The position numbers were made by a program, and so were the translations under genes. This document shows positions 16,255 to 24,073 of a stretch of DNA of 64,000 nucleotides, piece by piece. Numbering within the stretch: the first letter of the stretch is position 1; each line of letters starts with the position of its first letter. A model generated the notes under the pieces. That model had not been told where the DNA came from. It saw only the letters and a list, made by a program, of their open reading frames with translations, and did not search any database. The DNA is taken from NCBI RefSeq assembly GCF_003351025.1, contig NZ_QPCG01000002.1:744001-808000 (forward strand). Reading direction: 5' to 3'. Source of the DNA: Mucilaginibacter endophyticus. GTDB taxonomy: Bacteria; Bacteroidota; Bacteroidia; Sphingobacteriales; Sphingobacteriaceae.

Positions 16255-16284
16255 TCTGATAGTGCTGTTTGATGCTATTATTAC

Positions 16285-16305
16285 GGCACTACATCACCAC
16301 TACCA
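16285..16305 (-). promoter_or_regulatory. Shared regulatory element, copy C (GH55 operon)
   Basis: The minus strand reads GGTAGTGGTGATGTAGTGCC preceded by T, differing from copy B upstream of the PTS genes at only 3 of 21 positions. Direct GTAGTG half-sites are 11 bp apart. The position, about 40-60 bp before the predicted transcript start, is that of an activator site. Confidence 0.65.
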
Positions 16306-16428
16306 TAAGTAACATTAGCGCTAAACAAGAAAATTGGTAACAAAGGGAGGCGTTTTCGCGCCGGGAAGAGAAATAGAAAAAAGATTACTTAGTATTTGAA
16401 TTGGTTTTACAAATACCGTTAAAACGAA

Positions 16429-16453
16429 AATGGGCAACCAAAGGCCGCCCATT
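16429..16453 (-). terminator. Intrinsic terminator after the 26-codon gene
   Basis: AATGGGC (16429-16435) pairs with GCCCATT (16447-16453) around an 11-nt loop. On the minus strand the stem is followed by TTCGTTTT. It begins 24 nt after the stop of the small gene at 16477-16557 and so closes a very short transcript. Confidence 0.7.
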
Positions 16454-16476
16454 CATTAACTGGTTTTAATGTCCAA

Positions 16477-16557
16477 TTATTTTGCAGTTTTTCTTGCAGG
16501 AGTTAACGGAACAATAATAACAGCTAAGAAAAGGGCAACTTCTAATACGGTTAACAT
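16477..16557 (-). CDS. Putative 26-residue membrane microprotein
   Basis: An ATG at 16555-16557 opens 26 codons ending in TAA. Residues 1-18 (MLTVLEVALFLAVIIVPL) form one hydrophobic helix long enough to span or lie in a membrane, followed by a basic tail (TPARKTAK). The codons look like those of real genes, the region upstream is AT-rich as before other starts here, and a terminator follows after 24 nt. It therefore looks like an independent mini-transcript. No function is known to me. The gene is too short for usual annotation, and chance occurrence remains possible. Confidence 0.55.
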   Translation of the reverse strand: MLTVLEVALFLAVIIVPLTPARKTAK

Positions 16558-17198
16558 AACTTTAATTTTTTAAAATGTTTTAATTACTGAACTAACAATG
16601 TTTTAGGGGATTACAACCGTTCCTACAGGCATGCTGTTGCAGGGATGCAAGAACAATTGTATCATTCCCGGCAGGCATTCAGCTAATTATATGCCATTAA
16701 AAAATCGCCCCTAAAAATCAAGATGTTAGGCCAGAAACATCATTTTTTAAATTCAGCTTTTCTATAAAATCAATTTTAAAAACACAGATTTTTTGAATAT
16801 AAATCTGCTTTTCACGTTAAGTATCAAAAAAATAGGCCTAAACCGGGTTAGAAAAAATCATTAAGCCGTTTTTTGCCGAATTATTTTTACAAAAACCGTG
16901 AAACCGGCATTAATTTATTTTTAGCGAAATTTATTTCGCAACGTAATTTCACACATTGCTTTACAAGGTAAAAAATGCCCTATCAAACATTTTTTTGTAA
17001 AAAAACCTGCACCGTATTTTTAGATAACACCCGTCTTAGCAATTTGAAAAAAATTAAGCGACAATTTGTCACGAGCATGACAAATACCAATTTTGGCAGA
17101 AAATCGACTCCTTAAAAAACTGACACACAACTGCCAAAGCATGACACGGGCATTGGTTAAACCGATATTATCCTGTATTTATACCCTATGCCAAACTT
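16558..17198. other. AT-rich intergenic region without recognised genes
   Basis: This 640-bp stretch between the microprotein and the MocR gene is AT-rich. It holds a perfect hairpin GCGAAAT-TT-ATTTCGC (16924-16939), an inverted repeat TTTGTC-8 nt-GACAAA (17065-17084), and two direct copies of GCATGACA (about 17075 and 17138). The microprotein promoter must lie at its left end, but no exact TAnnTTTG box was found on the minus strand. No protein or known RNA family could be recognised. Confidence 0.5.
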
Positions 17199-18692
17199 TT
17201 AAGCTAAATGCAGACACTTCATGATAGCCTTTTTCCAGATACTTACCGCCTCCTGCATTTCTTTTTCGTTTAAGGAGGCAAAACCTATCCGCACAAAGCT
17301 ATGCTTAACAGACTTGTCATAATAATAATCGAGCCCTGCCCCTATGGATAAGCCCAATTCGTTAGCTTTTTTTGACACAACCGTTGTGTCCAGGTCATGA
17401 AGATACTTTACCCATATGGCAAAGCCGCCGCTTGGTATTTTGAATGAAATATATTCGCCCAATTGCTCCTGTAGGAGCCGACAAAGGATATCACGCCGTT
17501 CGTGATACAGCTTATTAGCTTTTTTAAGGTGCCTGCCGATATCGCCATTCTTTAACAGACTTGCCATAGCCTCTTCAAGTAGGTGCTCACCCTGCCGGTC
17601 AATCAGCCTGCGTAAGCGCGTAGCCTGAACCATGAAGTTTTGAGGCGCAATCATAAAACCAATACGGATTCCCGGAGCAATAGTTTTACAAAATGAACCA
17701 ACGTATATTACGTTGCCATAATAATCGGCACTGGCCAATGGCAATATCGGACCGCTGCTATAGTGAAAATCAAAGTCGTAATCATCTTCAATAATGGCAA
17801 ACTGGTATTTAGCGGCCAGCTCCAGCAAGTGCATCCGTCTTTCGGAGCTGAGTGTAACCGTAGTAGGCTGGTGGTGATGTGGCACAACATATAACATCCG
17901 CACTTTTTTTGTTTTGCAGATAGCCTCAACAGCATTAATATCTATGCCATGCTCATCTACCGGCACAAACGCCAGCTGAGCACCGGCCTGCTCAAACACT
18001 TCATTGGCACCACTGTATCCTGGGTCGCCAACAATTACGACATCGTTTTTATTGATCAGCACCTGGGCACACAGGTAAAGCGCCATTTGAACGCCCTTGG
18101 TTATTAAAATATCTCCGGGAGTTGCGTGCAGACCACGGGTTTCGCCTAAAAAGCGGGCCAACTCATTTCTTAAATTTTCCGAGCCCTGTTCCGGCCCGTA
18201 CATCAGATATTTATGGGTAAAATGATAGCCGGCCATTCGCCTGTACTCGCGTACCATTAAGTCAACAGGGGCAATACGGGTGTCGGGAAAGCCCTCGGTA
18301 AAGGTTAGGTTACCATCGGGGATACCCAAAAACATGCGTTGGGGGCCGATCCTGTTATCATCCACCTTGAATGATGTCTTATTGGCCAGGCTGTGCTTCA
18401 GCACTGCCTTTTCTATTGGCCTGGGCGCAACATCGGGCAGATTTTTAGCCACGTAGATCCCTTTGCGGGGTATCACATCTACCCAGCTTTGGGCATAAAG
18501 CTCGTCATAAGCGGCCACTACCGTTTTACGATGGACATTTAAAGATACCGACAAGGCCCGGCTGGCCGGAAGCGCGGAGCCTGGCTTCAAAGTCCCCTGC
18601 CTGATGTAACGGATAATACCATTACTAATTTGCAGGTAAACAGGCACCTGGCTGCTTTTATCCACGCTTAATAAACTTTCAACAAGCATCAT
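17199..18692 (-). CDS. MocR/PdxR-type regulator (GntR helix-turn-helix fused to aminotransferase)
   Basis: The 497-residue protein has a GntR-family winged helix at residues about 15-85 (PVYLQISNGIIRYIRQGTL, then ALPASRALSVSLNVHRKTVV) followed by a class I aminotransferase-like domain. The pyridoxal-phosphate lysine is in VGSFCKTIAPGIRIGFM. MocR proteins sense PLP or amino compounds through this domain and usually control the divergently transcribed gene. Here that is the DoxX gene starting at 18776, and the 83-bp gap holds three copies of a TGGACTA repeat. It starts at tandem ATG codons (18692, 18689). The effector is unknown, and no vitamin B6 gene is next to it. Confidence 0.92.
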   Translation of the reverse strand: MMLVESLLSVDKSSQVPVYLQISNGIIRYIRQGTLKPGSALPASRALSVSLNVHRKTVVAAYDELYAQSWVDVIPRKGIYVAKNLPDVAPRPIEKAVLKHSLANKTSFKVDDNRIGPQRMFLGIPDGNLTFTEGFPDTRIAPVDLMVREYRRMAGYHFTHKYLMYGPEQGSENLRNELARFLGETRGLHATPGDILITKGVQMALYLCAQVLINKNDVVIVGDPGYSGANEVFEQAGAQLAFVPVDEHGIDINAVEAICKTKKVRMLYVVPHHHQPTTVTLSSERRMHLLELAAKYQFAIIEDDYDFDFHYSSGPILPLASADYYGNVIYVGSFCKTIAPGIRIGFMIAPQNFMVQATRLRRLIDRQGEHLLEEAMASLLKNGDIGRHLKKANKLYHERRDILCRLLQEQLGEYISFKIPSGGFAIWVKYLHDLDTTVVSKKANELGLSIGAGLDYYYDKSVKHSFVRIGFASLNEKEMQEAVSIWKKAIMKCLHLA

Positions 18693-18693
18693 A

Positions 18694-18737
18694 TTGGACT
18701 ATCTTTAATCTACATTCTGGACTACAAGTATAGTCCA
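18694..18737. promoter_or_regulatory. MocR operator: direct and inverted TGGACTA repeats
   Basis: The divergent promoter region contains TTGGACTAT (18694-18702) and TGGACTAC (18718-18725) in the same direction 23 bp apart, then TAGTCCA (18731-18737) inverted. The last two form GGACTA-6 nt-TAGTCC. Mixed direct and inverted sites are typical for MocR regulators. The first copy abuts the regulator's own start codon, which suggests autorepression. Confidence 0.7.
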
Positions 18738-18775
18738 AAAGCATGGTAATTTTGATCATCAAAAAAATAAAATCC

Positions 18776-19345
18776 ATGCATATCAATCAAAAACTTTCAT
18801 CCATATACCTCAGGGTAGCTATAGGCATAAGCTACCTGTGGGAAGTAGCCGACAGGTTTGGTTTATTCGGCCCCAATGGGCATCCTCACGTTGGCTGGGG
18901 CGACTGGAAACATTTTATAGCTTATGCCAAACAAGTAATGAGTTTCCTGCCCGAAGGGGTTGTAAACCCGCTGGCAACTATCGCCACTATCGGCGAGGGC
19001 GGATTTGGACTATTGCTGATACTTGGCCTGTTTACCCGCATGGCAGCTATTGGCAGCGGTATACTGAGTTTATGTTTTGCTGTCGCGATGGCAATCTCCT
19101 TCGGTATCGACTCGCCTTTGGGCTATTCGGTTTTTACACTGAGCGCAGCAAGTTTTCTGTTGGCATCGTTAACCCAATATTCGTGGACTTTGGATAAATG
19201 GTTAGCCACACGGCTCGTTAATAAGAAGTTATCAGCCTACCAATCCCAGCAAAATGGATTGAAAGCTGATGATCAGTCCCTTCACCACACTGTCATCGAT
19301 TTAAAACAGATCAGGGCTTTAGCTCAGATAGATTATCGCATATAA
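18776..19345 (+). CDS. DoxX-family membrane protein
   Basis: The 189-residue protein has four predicted membrane helices (starting IYLRVAIGISYLWEVADRF, then IATIGEGGFGLLLILGLFTR, GIGLSLCFAVAMAISFG-like and SVFTLSAASFLLASL segments) and matches the DoxX family, whose members associate with oxidoreductases at the membrane but have varied roles. The ATG at 18776 begins directly at the first helix; an ATG at 18743 would add 11 basic residues and overlap the operator side. It is divergent from the MocR gene and probably its regulatory target, and lies 31 nt before the MBL-like gene. Confidence 0.8.
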   Translation: MHINQKLSSIYLRVAIGISYLWEVADRFGLFGPNGHPHVGWGDWKHFIAYAKQVMSFLPEGVVNPLATIATIGEGGFGLLLILGLFTRMAAIGSGILSLCFAVAMAISFGIDSPLGYSVFTLSAASFLLASLTQYSWTLDKWLATRLVNKKLSAYQSQQNGLKADDQSLHHTVIDLKQIRALAQIDYRI

Positions 19346-19376
19346 AACACTTCTTAATATAAAGCTTTATATAATC

Positions 19377-20180
19377 ATGAACAAAACCATCATCTGCAGC
19401 ACTTGTGGTACGCAATTTTTGGCCGAACCAACGACGCCCTCAATTTGCCCGATCTGTACCGATGACCGTCAGTATGTTCCGGAAAGCGGTCAGCGATGGA
19501 CACTTTCTGCTGAATTAGAACATCGTACAATTAAAATCACACAGCTAAATGAGCACCTGTACGCACTCAAAATACAACCAGATTTTGCCATAGCTCAAAG
19601 GGCATTACTATTGATCTCGCCCGGAGGTAATATTTTATGGGACTGCATTCCGTATCTGGATAAAGCTACGATAGATTTTATCCGGGCTAAAGGTGGGTTA
19701 AAAGCCATTGCGTTTTCGCACCCGCATTATTATAGTAATATGAATGATTGGGCTGCCGAATTTGAATGTCCAATCTATATCCACCAAAACGATGCCGAAT
19801 GGGTACCTTTTGATAGTCCATACATCTACTTATGGAATGGTAATACTACCCAACTTTGGGACGGCATAAGTATAATTCACATCGGCGGACATTTTGCAGG
19901 TAGTTGCGTGTTACATATAAAAGGATTAACACCTCAAGGTATGATACTTTGCGGCGATACCTTTAATATAGCCCGCAGCAAGCGGCACATGGCCATCATG
20001 TACAGCTATCCTAACATTATACTGCTCTCCAAAACAGAATTTGCCAAAGCATATGAAAAAGCATCTCAAATTAATTTTGATACGGTTTACGGCGCATTCG
20101 AAAACCAGGATATTGAGGGTAACGCGATGGAAATATTTGAGGCTTCGATGCTGCGGTATAAAGATAGTTACGGCTTATAA
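19377..20180 (+). CDS. MBL-fold-like protein with N-terminal zinc ribbon and degenerate metal site
   Basis: The 267-residue protein starts with a zinc-ribbon pattern (CSTCG near residue 7 and CPIC near residue 24). A metallo-beta-lactamase-type fold follows: LLLISPGGNILWDC, then the region of the HxHxDH motif, here SHPHYYSNMNDW, then GGHFAGS and CGDTF. The first two His are kept, but the Asp-His pair is replaced by Tyr-Ser, so one of the two metal sites is probably lost. Hydrolase activity is therefore uncertain. It is 31 nt after DoxX on the same strand and likely shares MocR control. Confidence 0.72.
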   Translation: MNKTIICSTCGTQFLAEPTTPSICPICTDDRQYVPESGQRWTLSAELEHRTIKITQLNEHLYALKIQPDFAIAQRALLLISPGGNILWDCIPYLDKATIDFIRAKGGLKAIAFSHPHYYSNMNDWAAEFECPIYIHQNDAEWVPFDSPYIYLWNGNTTQLWDGISIIHIGGHFAGSCVLHIKGLTPQGMILCGDTFNIARSKRHMAIMYSYPNIILLSKTEFAKAYEKASQINFDTVYGAFENQDIEGNAMEIFEASMLRYKDSYGL

Positions 20181-20374
20181 AAACCCAGAAACACAATATT
20201 TAAACAGAAATTTCCGAAAGTAAAAAGTATGATATAAATTGTATTTGGCAAAACCATTGTGTTATATTTACACAATAACATCAGAATTAATTGCTGATTG
20301 TTATATTTCTTCTTTCAGGATCCCTCGAGCGTGCAGGGACCTATTGCTTTAAACCAATTTAACCAAATACAATT
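20181..20374 (+). promoter_or_regulatory. Promoter and leader region of the esterase pair
   Basis: A -7-like TATATTTA (20263-20270) lies within TTGTGT-7 nt-ACACAA, an inverted repeat that could be an operator. Farther down, AGGATCCCT and AGGGACCT can pair around a 9-nt loop (about 20319-20343), giving a leader hairpin 30-50 nt before the ATG. These are visible structures with no known family match. Confidence 0.4.
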
Positions 20375-21991
20375 ATGAAAAAAAACAGTACCCTCATGCT
20401 GCTTTTATTTATTTGCTTTTTACCCGTAATGGTATTTTGCCAAAACAGCAATGAACCCGTTGTTGCAGGTAATGATGTGGCTGTAACATCAACCGAAAGC
20501 GGTAAGGTAAAAGGCTACATTCACAATGGCATTTATACCTTTAAAGGTATCCCCTACGCCAAAGCCGACCGTTTTATGGCTCCCGAAAAACCTACACCCT
20601 GGACAGATGTACGCAGTTCAAAAACTTACGGCCCGGTTTGCCCTACTGATCCTACAACAACCGTTAATGATGAATTTGAATTTGCTTTTCAGCATGATCT
20701 GGGTTACTCAAACGAGCATTGCCAGTCGCTAAATGTATGGACACAGAAATTAAACGACGGCAAAAAACGCCCGGTAATGGTTTGGCTGCACGGCGGTGGT
20801 TTTACCGCAGGCTCATCAATCGAGCTTCCGTCATACGATGGTGAAAACCTTGCCAAAACGGGGGATGTGGTATTGGTATCTGTAAATCACCGTTTAAATA
20901 TCCTGGGTTTTCTTGACCTATCTGCCTATGGCGATAAATATAAAGGTTCATCAAATGTTGGCCTGCTTGATCTGAAAATGGCTTTGGAATGGGTTAAACA
21001 AAACATAGCCCAGTTTGGCGGCGATCCGGATAACGTCACCATCTTTGGTCAATCAGGTGGTGGCGGTAAGGTTACTTCCCTGATGAATGCTCCATCTGCA
21101 AAGGGTTTGTTTAAAAATGCCATTGTTGAAAGCGGTAGCTACATCACCAACTTCAATGAAAAGCAGGTTACACAAAAAGTTGCCGCGGCTTTACTGGAAG
21201 AACTTCATCTGCAACCATCACAAGTTGATTCACTTCAGAAATTACCATATGATATATTAAACGAAGCCGGTAAAAAAGCTATGCGCAAGGTATCTGTCGA
21301 TTTAAGAAAAGAAGGCAAGAACATGAATGGCTGGGGCCCGGCTTTAGATGGCGATTTCCTGCCTTATCAACCATCTGACCAGGCGGCTAAAGATCTTTCG
21401 AAGAATGTCCCGCTATTGGTAGGCACCACCAAAAACGAATTCGCGCCATTTGTACCCGGCCCCAAAAGCCAAACAATGGATGAATTAAAGGCCAGTCTGC
21501 AAAAAAAATATGGCGATAAAACAGATGCTTTCATGGCTGCCGCACAAAAGGCCTATCCTACCATTTCAAAACCGTCAGAATACACCGATATTGAATTTAA
21601 CTTCCGCTCCTTAGCTATCAAACAAGCCAATGAAAAGGCCGTAAGCGGTGCCGCGCCGGTTTATATGTACCTGTTTACCTGGCAGTCACCTGTAAACGGC
21701 GGCATGTACAAGGCTATGCACTGTATGGACATCGCTTTCCAGTTTAATAACATAGCACGTTGCCAGGAAATGACAGGCGGCGGTAAAGAAGCCTATGCCC
21801 TTGCCGATAAAATAAGCAGCGCCTGGATAAACTTTGCTAAAACCGGCAACCCCAACACATCATCATTACCTAAATGGCCTGCTTATACAGCCGATAATGG
21901 CGCAACCATGATACTGGATAACCAATGCGTTGTTAAAAACCATCCCGATGATGAGTTATTGCAAATTGTAGCGGCCGCACCTAAACCATAA
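20375..21991 (+). CDS. Secreted type B carboxylesterase (CE10/para-nitrobenzyl esterase family)
   Basis: The 538-residue protein has a signal peptide (to about residue 23, ending MVFCQ) and one alpha/beta-hydrolase domain of the COesterase family. The oxyanion-hole motif is WLHGGGFTAGSS. The nucleophile Ser is in FGQSGGGGKV, and the catalytic His in AMHCMDIAFQF. SEDCL-like NEHCQSLNVWT lies upstream as in the family. It hydrolyses ester bonds of small or polysaccharide-linked substrates in the periplasm or outside the cell; the substrate is not deducible. It is followed after 4 nt by a second esterase, so the two are co-translated. Confidence 0.9.
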   Translation: MKKNSTLMLLLFICFLPVMVFCQNSNEPVVAGNDVAVTSTESGKVKGYIHNGIYTFKGIPYAKADRFMAPEKPTPWTDVRSSKTYGPVCPTDPTTTVNDEFEFAFQHDLGYSNEHCQSLNVWTQKLNDGKKRPVMVWLHGGGFTAGSSIELPSYDGENLAKTGDVVLVSVNHRLNILGFLDLSAYGDKYKGSSNVGLLDLKMALEWVKQNIAQFGGDPDNVTIFGQSGGGGKVTSLMNAPSAKGLFKNAIVESGSYITNFNEKQVTQKVAAALLEELHLQPSQVDSLQKLPYDILNEAGKKAMRKVSVDLRKEGKNMNGWGPALDGDFLPYQPSDQAAKDLSKNVPLLVGTTKNEFAPFVPGPKSQTMDELKASLQKKYGDKTDAFMAAAQKAYPTISKPSEYTDIEFNFRSLAIKQANEKAVSGAAPVYMYLFTWQSPVNGGMYKAMHCMDIAFQFNNIARCQEMTGGGKEAYALADKISSAWINFAKTGNPNTSSLPKWPAYTADNGATMILDNQCVVKNHPDDELLQIVAAAPKP

Positions 21992-21995
21992 GCAC

Positions 21996-22859
21996 ATGAA
22001 AAGGCTAACTTTAATTATAACCCTGTTACTTTACAGTATATGGGCTTTTGCTGCAAAAGTTGATACAGTGCAAATTCCCAGCGCTGCTATGAACAAAACT
22101 TATAAGGCGGCTATTGCTTTTCCAAAGGCTTATGCAAAAAACAAAGTCAATTTCCCGGTGCTGTACCTGCTGCACGGCGGATATGGGCACTTTGATGATT
22201 GGCTGCTTAAAACACCTGATAAATCGCTTGTAAAAGACCTCGCCGATGAATACAATATCATTATTGTAATGCCGGAAGGTGAAACCTTTAGTTATTATGT
22301 TGACAGCCCGGTTGATCCTAACAGCAAGTTTGAAACCTATATTATAAGCGAAGTAATTCCATTTATAGATAGTAAGTACCGTACCATTGCCGATAAAAAG
22401 GGTAGATTGATCACCGGTTTATCTATGGGTGGTTTTGGCTCTCTTTATCTCTCAACAAGGCACCCAGAACTGTTTGCCGCAGCCGGAAGTATGAGCGGAG
22501 CCCTGGACCCAAACATGACCACCTGGAAATTACCCCCCGACAGGTTTGAGATGCTTACTAAAATGCTTGATAAGATCTGGGGGCCAATGACACCGGACTC
22601 TTACCTGCCCTATTCGGTAGTGAATATGGCCGATCAAATGAGACGAAACGGATTACCGCTGGTTATTAATATTGGAGTTGATGACTTTTTGATTGAACCT
22701 AACCGGGAATTACATAGGAGATTAGTTTATAATAATACCCCTCATGATTATTCAGAACAACCGGGAGGCCATACCTGGGAGTTTTGGCAAAACGCGCTGC
22801 CTGCTCATCTGCTATTTTTCAGCAAGGTTTTAAAAGCAAACGGCACTTACATTTTATAA
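21996..22859 (+). CDS. Secreted esterase of the esterase D / CE1-like family
   Basis: The 287-residue protein has a signal peptide (to about residue 19, IWAFA) and an alpha/beta-hydrolase fold of the esterase D type. It has VLYLLHGGYGHFDDW at the oxyanion hole, the nucleophile Ser in ITGLSMGGFGSLYL, and the catalytic His in PGGHTWEFW. Secreted Bacteroidota members include feruloyl and acetyl esterases that remove side groups from plant polysaccharides, but this one cannot be assigned a substrate. It starts 4 nt after the carboxylesterase stop and ends before a strong terminator. Confidence 0.88.
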   Translation: MKRLTLIITLLLYSIWAFAAKVDTVQIPSAAMNKTYKAAIAFPKAYAKNKVNFPVLYLLHGGYGHFDDWLLKTPDKSLVKDLADEYNIIIVMPEGETFSYYVDSPVDPNSKFETYIISEVIPFIDSKYRTIADKKGRLITGLSMGGFGSLYLSTRHPELFAAAGSMSGALDPNMTTWKLPPDRFEMLTKMLDKIWGPMTPDSYLPYSVVNMADQMRRNGLPLVINIGVDDFLIEPNRELHRRLVYNNTPHDYSEQPGGHTWEFWQNALPAHLLFFSKVLKANGTYIL

Positions 22860-22872
22860 GGACTAAAAGTAT

Positions 22873-22903
22873 AAAGGGAAGGTATTGTTAGTCTTCCCTT
22901 TTT
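22873..22903. terminator. Bidirectional intrinsic terminator
   Basis: AAAGGGAAG (22873-22881) pairs perfectly with CTTCCCTTT (22893-22901) around an 11-nt loop, with T runs on both strands. It serves the esterase operon on the plus strand and the converging universal-stress gene on the minus strand. Confidence 0.88.
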
Positions 22904-22919
22904 ACTTTTTCACGAGACA

Positions 22920-23687
22920 TTAACAAGGAAAGATCAATGCCGGAAGATGGGCGTGTGCTTCGTTTTCCATATTTTCCCAATCCCAGAGGCCGTTTAGCTG
23001 CGAGCTACGGTTACTCAAAACAAAAAAGTCTACCTGCATTACGTTGGCCAAAACGTCAACGGTCTTGATGATGTCCCGCTCTTTAATATTTACGAGGTTA
23101 AGTCCCGAATTACAAAACAATTGCCTGAACACAGTCTCGGCATAACTATCGTTCATGTGCGGCAACCCCGATTCGGTAATATTAAAAAGCGAAGCCTTTA
23201 CATCCAAAGCCTCGCTCATTTTACTTAAAAAACTTACAATATCTTTTTTAGCGTAACGCAAATCGGCGAGGTACCCTATATTGGTGATATTAAAAGAGGC
23301 ATCTTCTGGAACAGCCAGCAGCGGGCAGCAAGCGTGATTTAAAATAGGCAGAACCTGGTCATTGATCTCTTTAGTAGTTCCACAAACACCTTTAATGATT
23401 AAACCGATATCATATTTAGTTGTAATAGCATGGAGCGACATTCCTAAAGTATCCAGATAGCTAAGGAAAACCATATTCTCGGCGTTTTTATTTTGGTCTT
23501 TAAAGCCAAAGTCTTCGTTATCAAACATGTCCTGAACTGAGATATCCGATAACTGAACGCTCAACGGCTCGGGTACCGTGTTCATGACAATTACTTTAGT
23601 TTTTAGTTTTGCGCCTAAGTTACCGGCGTAGGTGAGCGCGTAATTACTTTCCTTTTTAAGATTGTGAATCACTAAGATTGCTTTCAT
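22920..23687 (-). CDS. UspA-family universal stress protein (double domain)
   Basis: The 255-residue protein begins KAILVIHNLKKESNYALTYA, the first beta strand and helix of a Usp domain, and is long enough for two Usp folds, as is usual in Bacteroidota. The second half (FNITNIGYLADLRYAKKDI) starts a second repeat. The nucleotide-binding GxxG-S loop is weak, so it may be a non-ATP-binding type. Usp proteins act in the cytoplasm during stress or growth arrest. It is a single-gene unit converging on the esterase operon. Confidence 0.78.
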   Translation of the reverse strand: MKAILVIHNLKKESNYALTYAGNLGAKLKTKVIVMNTVPEPLSVQLSDISVQDMFDNEDFGFKDQNKNAENMVFLSYLDTLGMSLHAITTKYDIGLIIKGVCGTTKEINDQVLPILNHACCPLLAVPEDASFNITNIGYLADLRYAKKDIVSFLSKMSEALDVKASLFNITESGLPHMNDSYAETVFRQLFCNSGLNLVNIKERDIIKTVDVLANVMQVDFFVLSNRSSQLNGLWDWENMENEAHAHLPALIFPC

Positions 23688-24020
23688 AGCTAAATAGATA
23701 TATGAGATGTATAACAGTGAACAAGCGATAAAAGAAGCTGTTTCTTAATTTGTAATTAAAAAAGTCATAAAAAAGTCAGTTTAATATTGACATTAATTAC
23801 CGGCAGGCTATAAACCTTAACCTTTAACTAAAAGGCCCACATTCTTTACCACTTGTTGCAATAAACGCGCATATTGATCATTCTTTTAAATAACTTATTT
23901 TAAATTACACTGATATTAAATAAGGGCACGGTACGATGTCGCAGGTAGATAAAAACAAGTAGGATTACGTGTTTATTATACTTAAAAGCTAACGACTGAT
24001 TCGGGTCAGTCTATACATAA
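23688..24020. other. Intergenic region upstream of the UspA gene
   Basis: About 330 bp of AT-rich sequence between the UspA start and the OmpA terminator. It should contain the UspA promoter. A small inverted repeat ACTGA-6 nt-TCAGT lies near 23995-24010 and TTAATT-TGT-AATTAA near 23746. No open frame longer than about 12 codons with gene-like features, and no known RNA, was recognised. Confidence 0.5.
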
Positions 24021-24046
24021 AAAGGCCGCTCATATGAGCGGCCTTT
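24021..24046 (-). terminator. Intrinsic terminator of the OmpA-family gene
   Basis: The sequence is a perfect 26-bp palindrome, AAAGGCCGCTCAT followed by its complement. On the minus strand it continues into TTTTTAT. It lies 27 nt after the OmpA-family stop codon. Confidence 0.88.
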
Positions 24047-24073
24047 GTTTTTAAGGTATATTAACAATATCTA

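Noticed and set aside
16603-16665. 20-codon minus-strand frame upstream of the microprotein
   Set aside because: It has no hydrophobic helix, no terminator and no clear start context. It may be chance.
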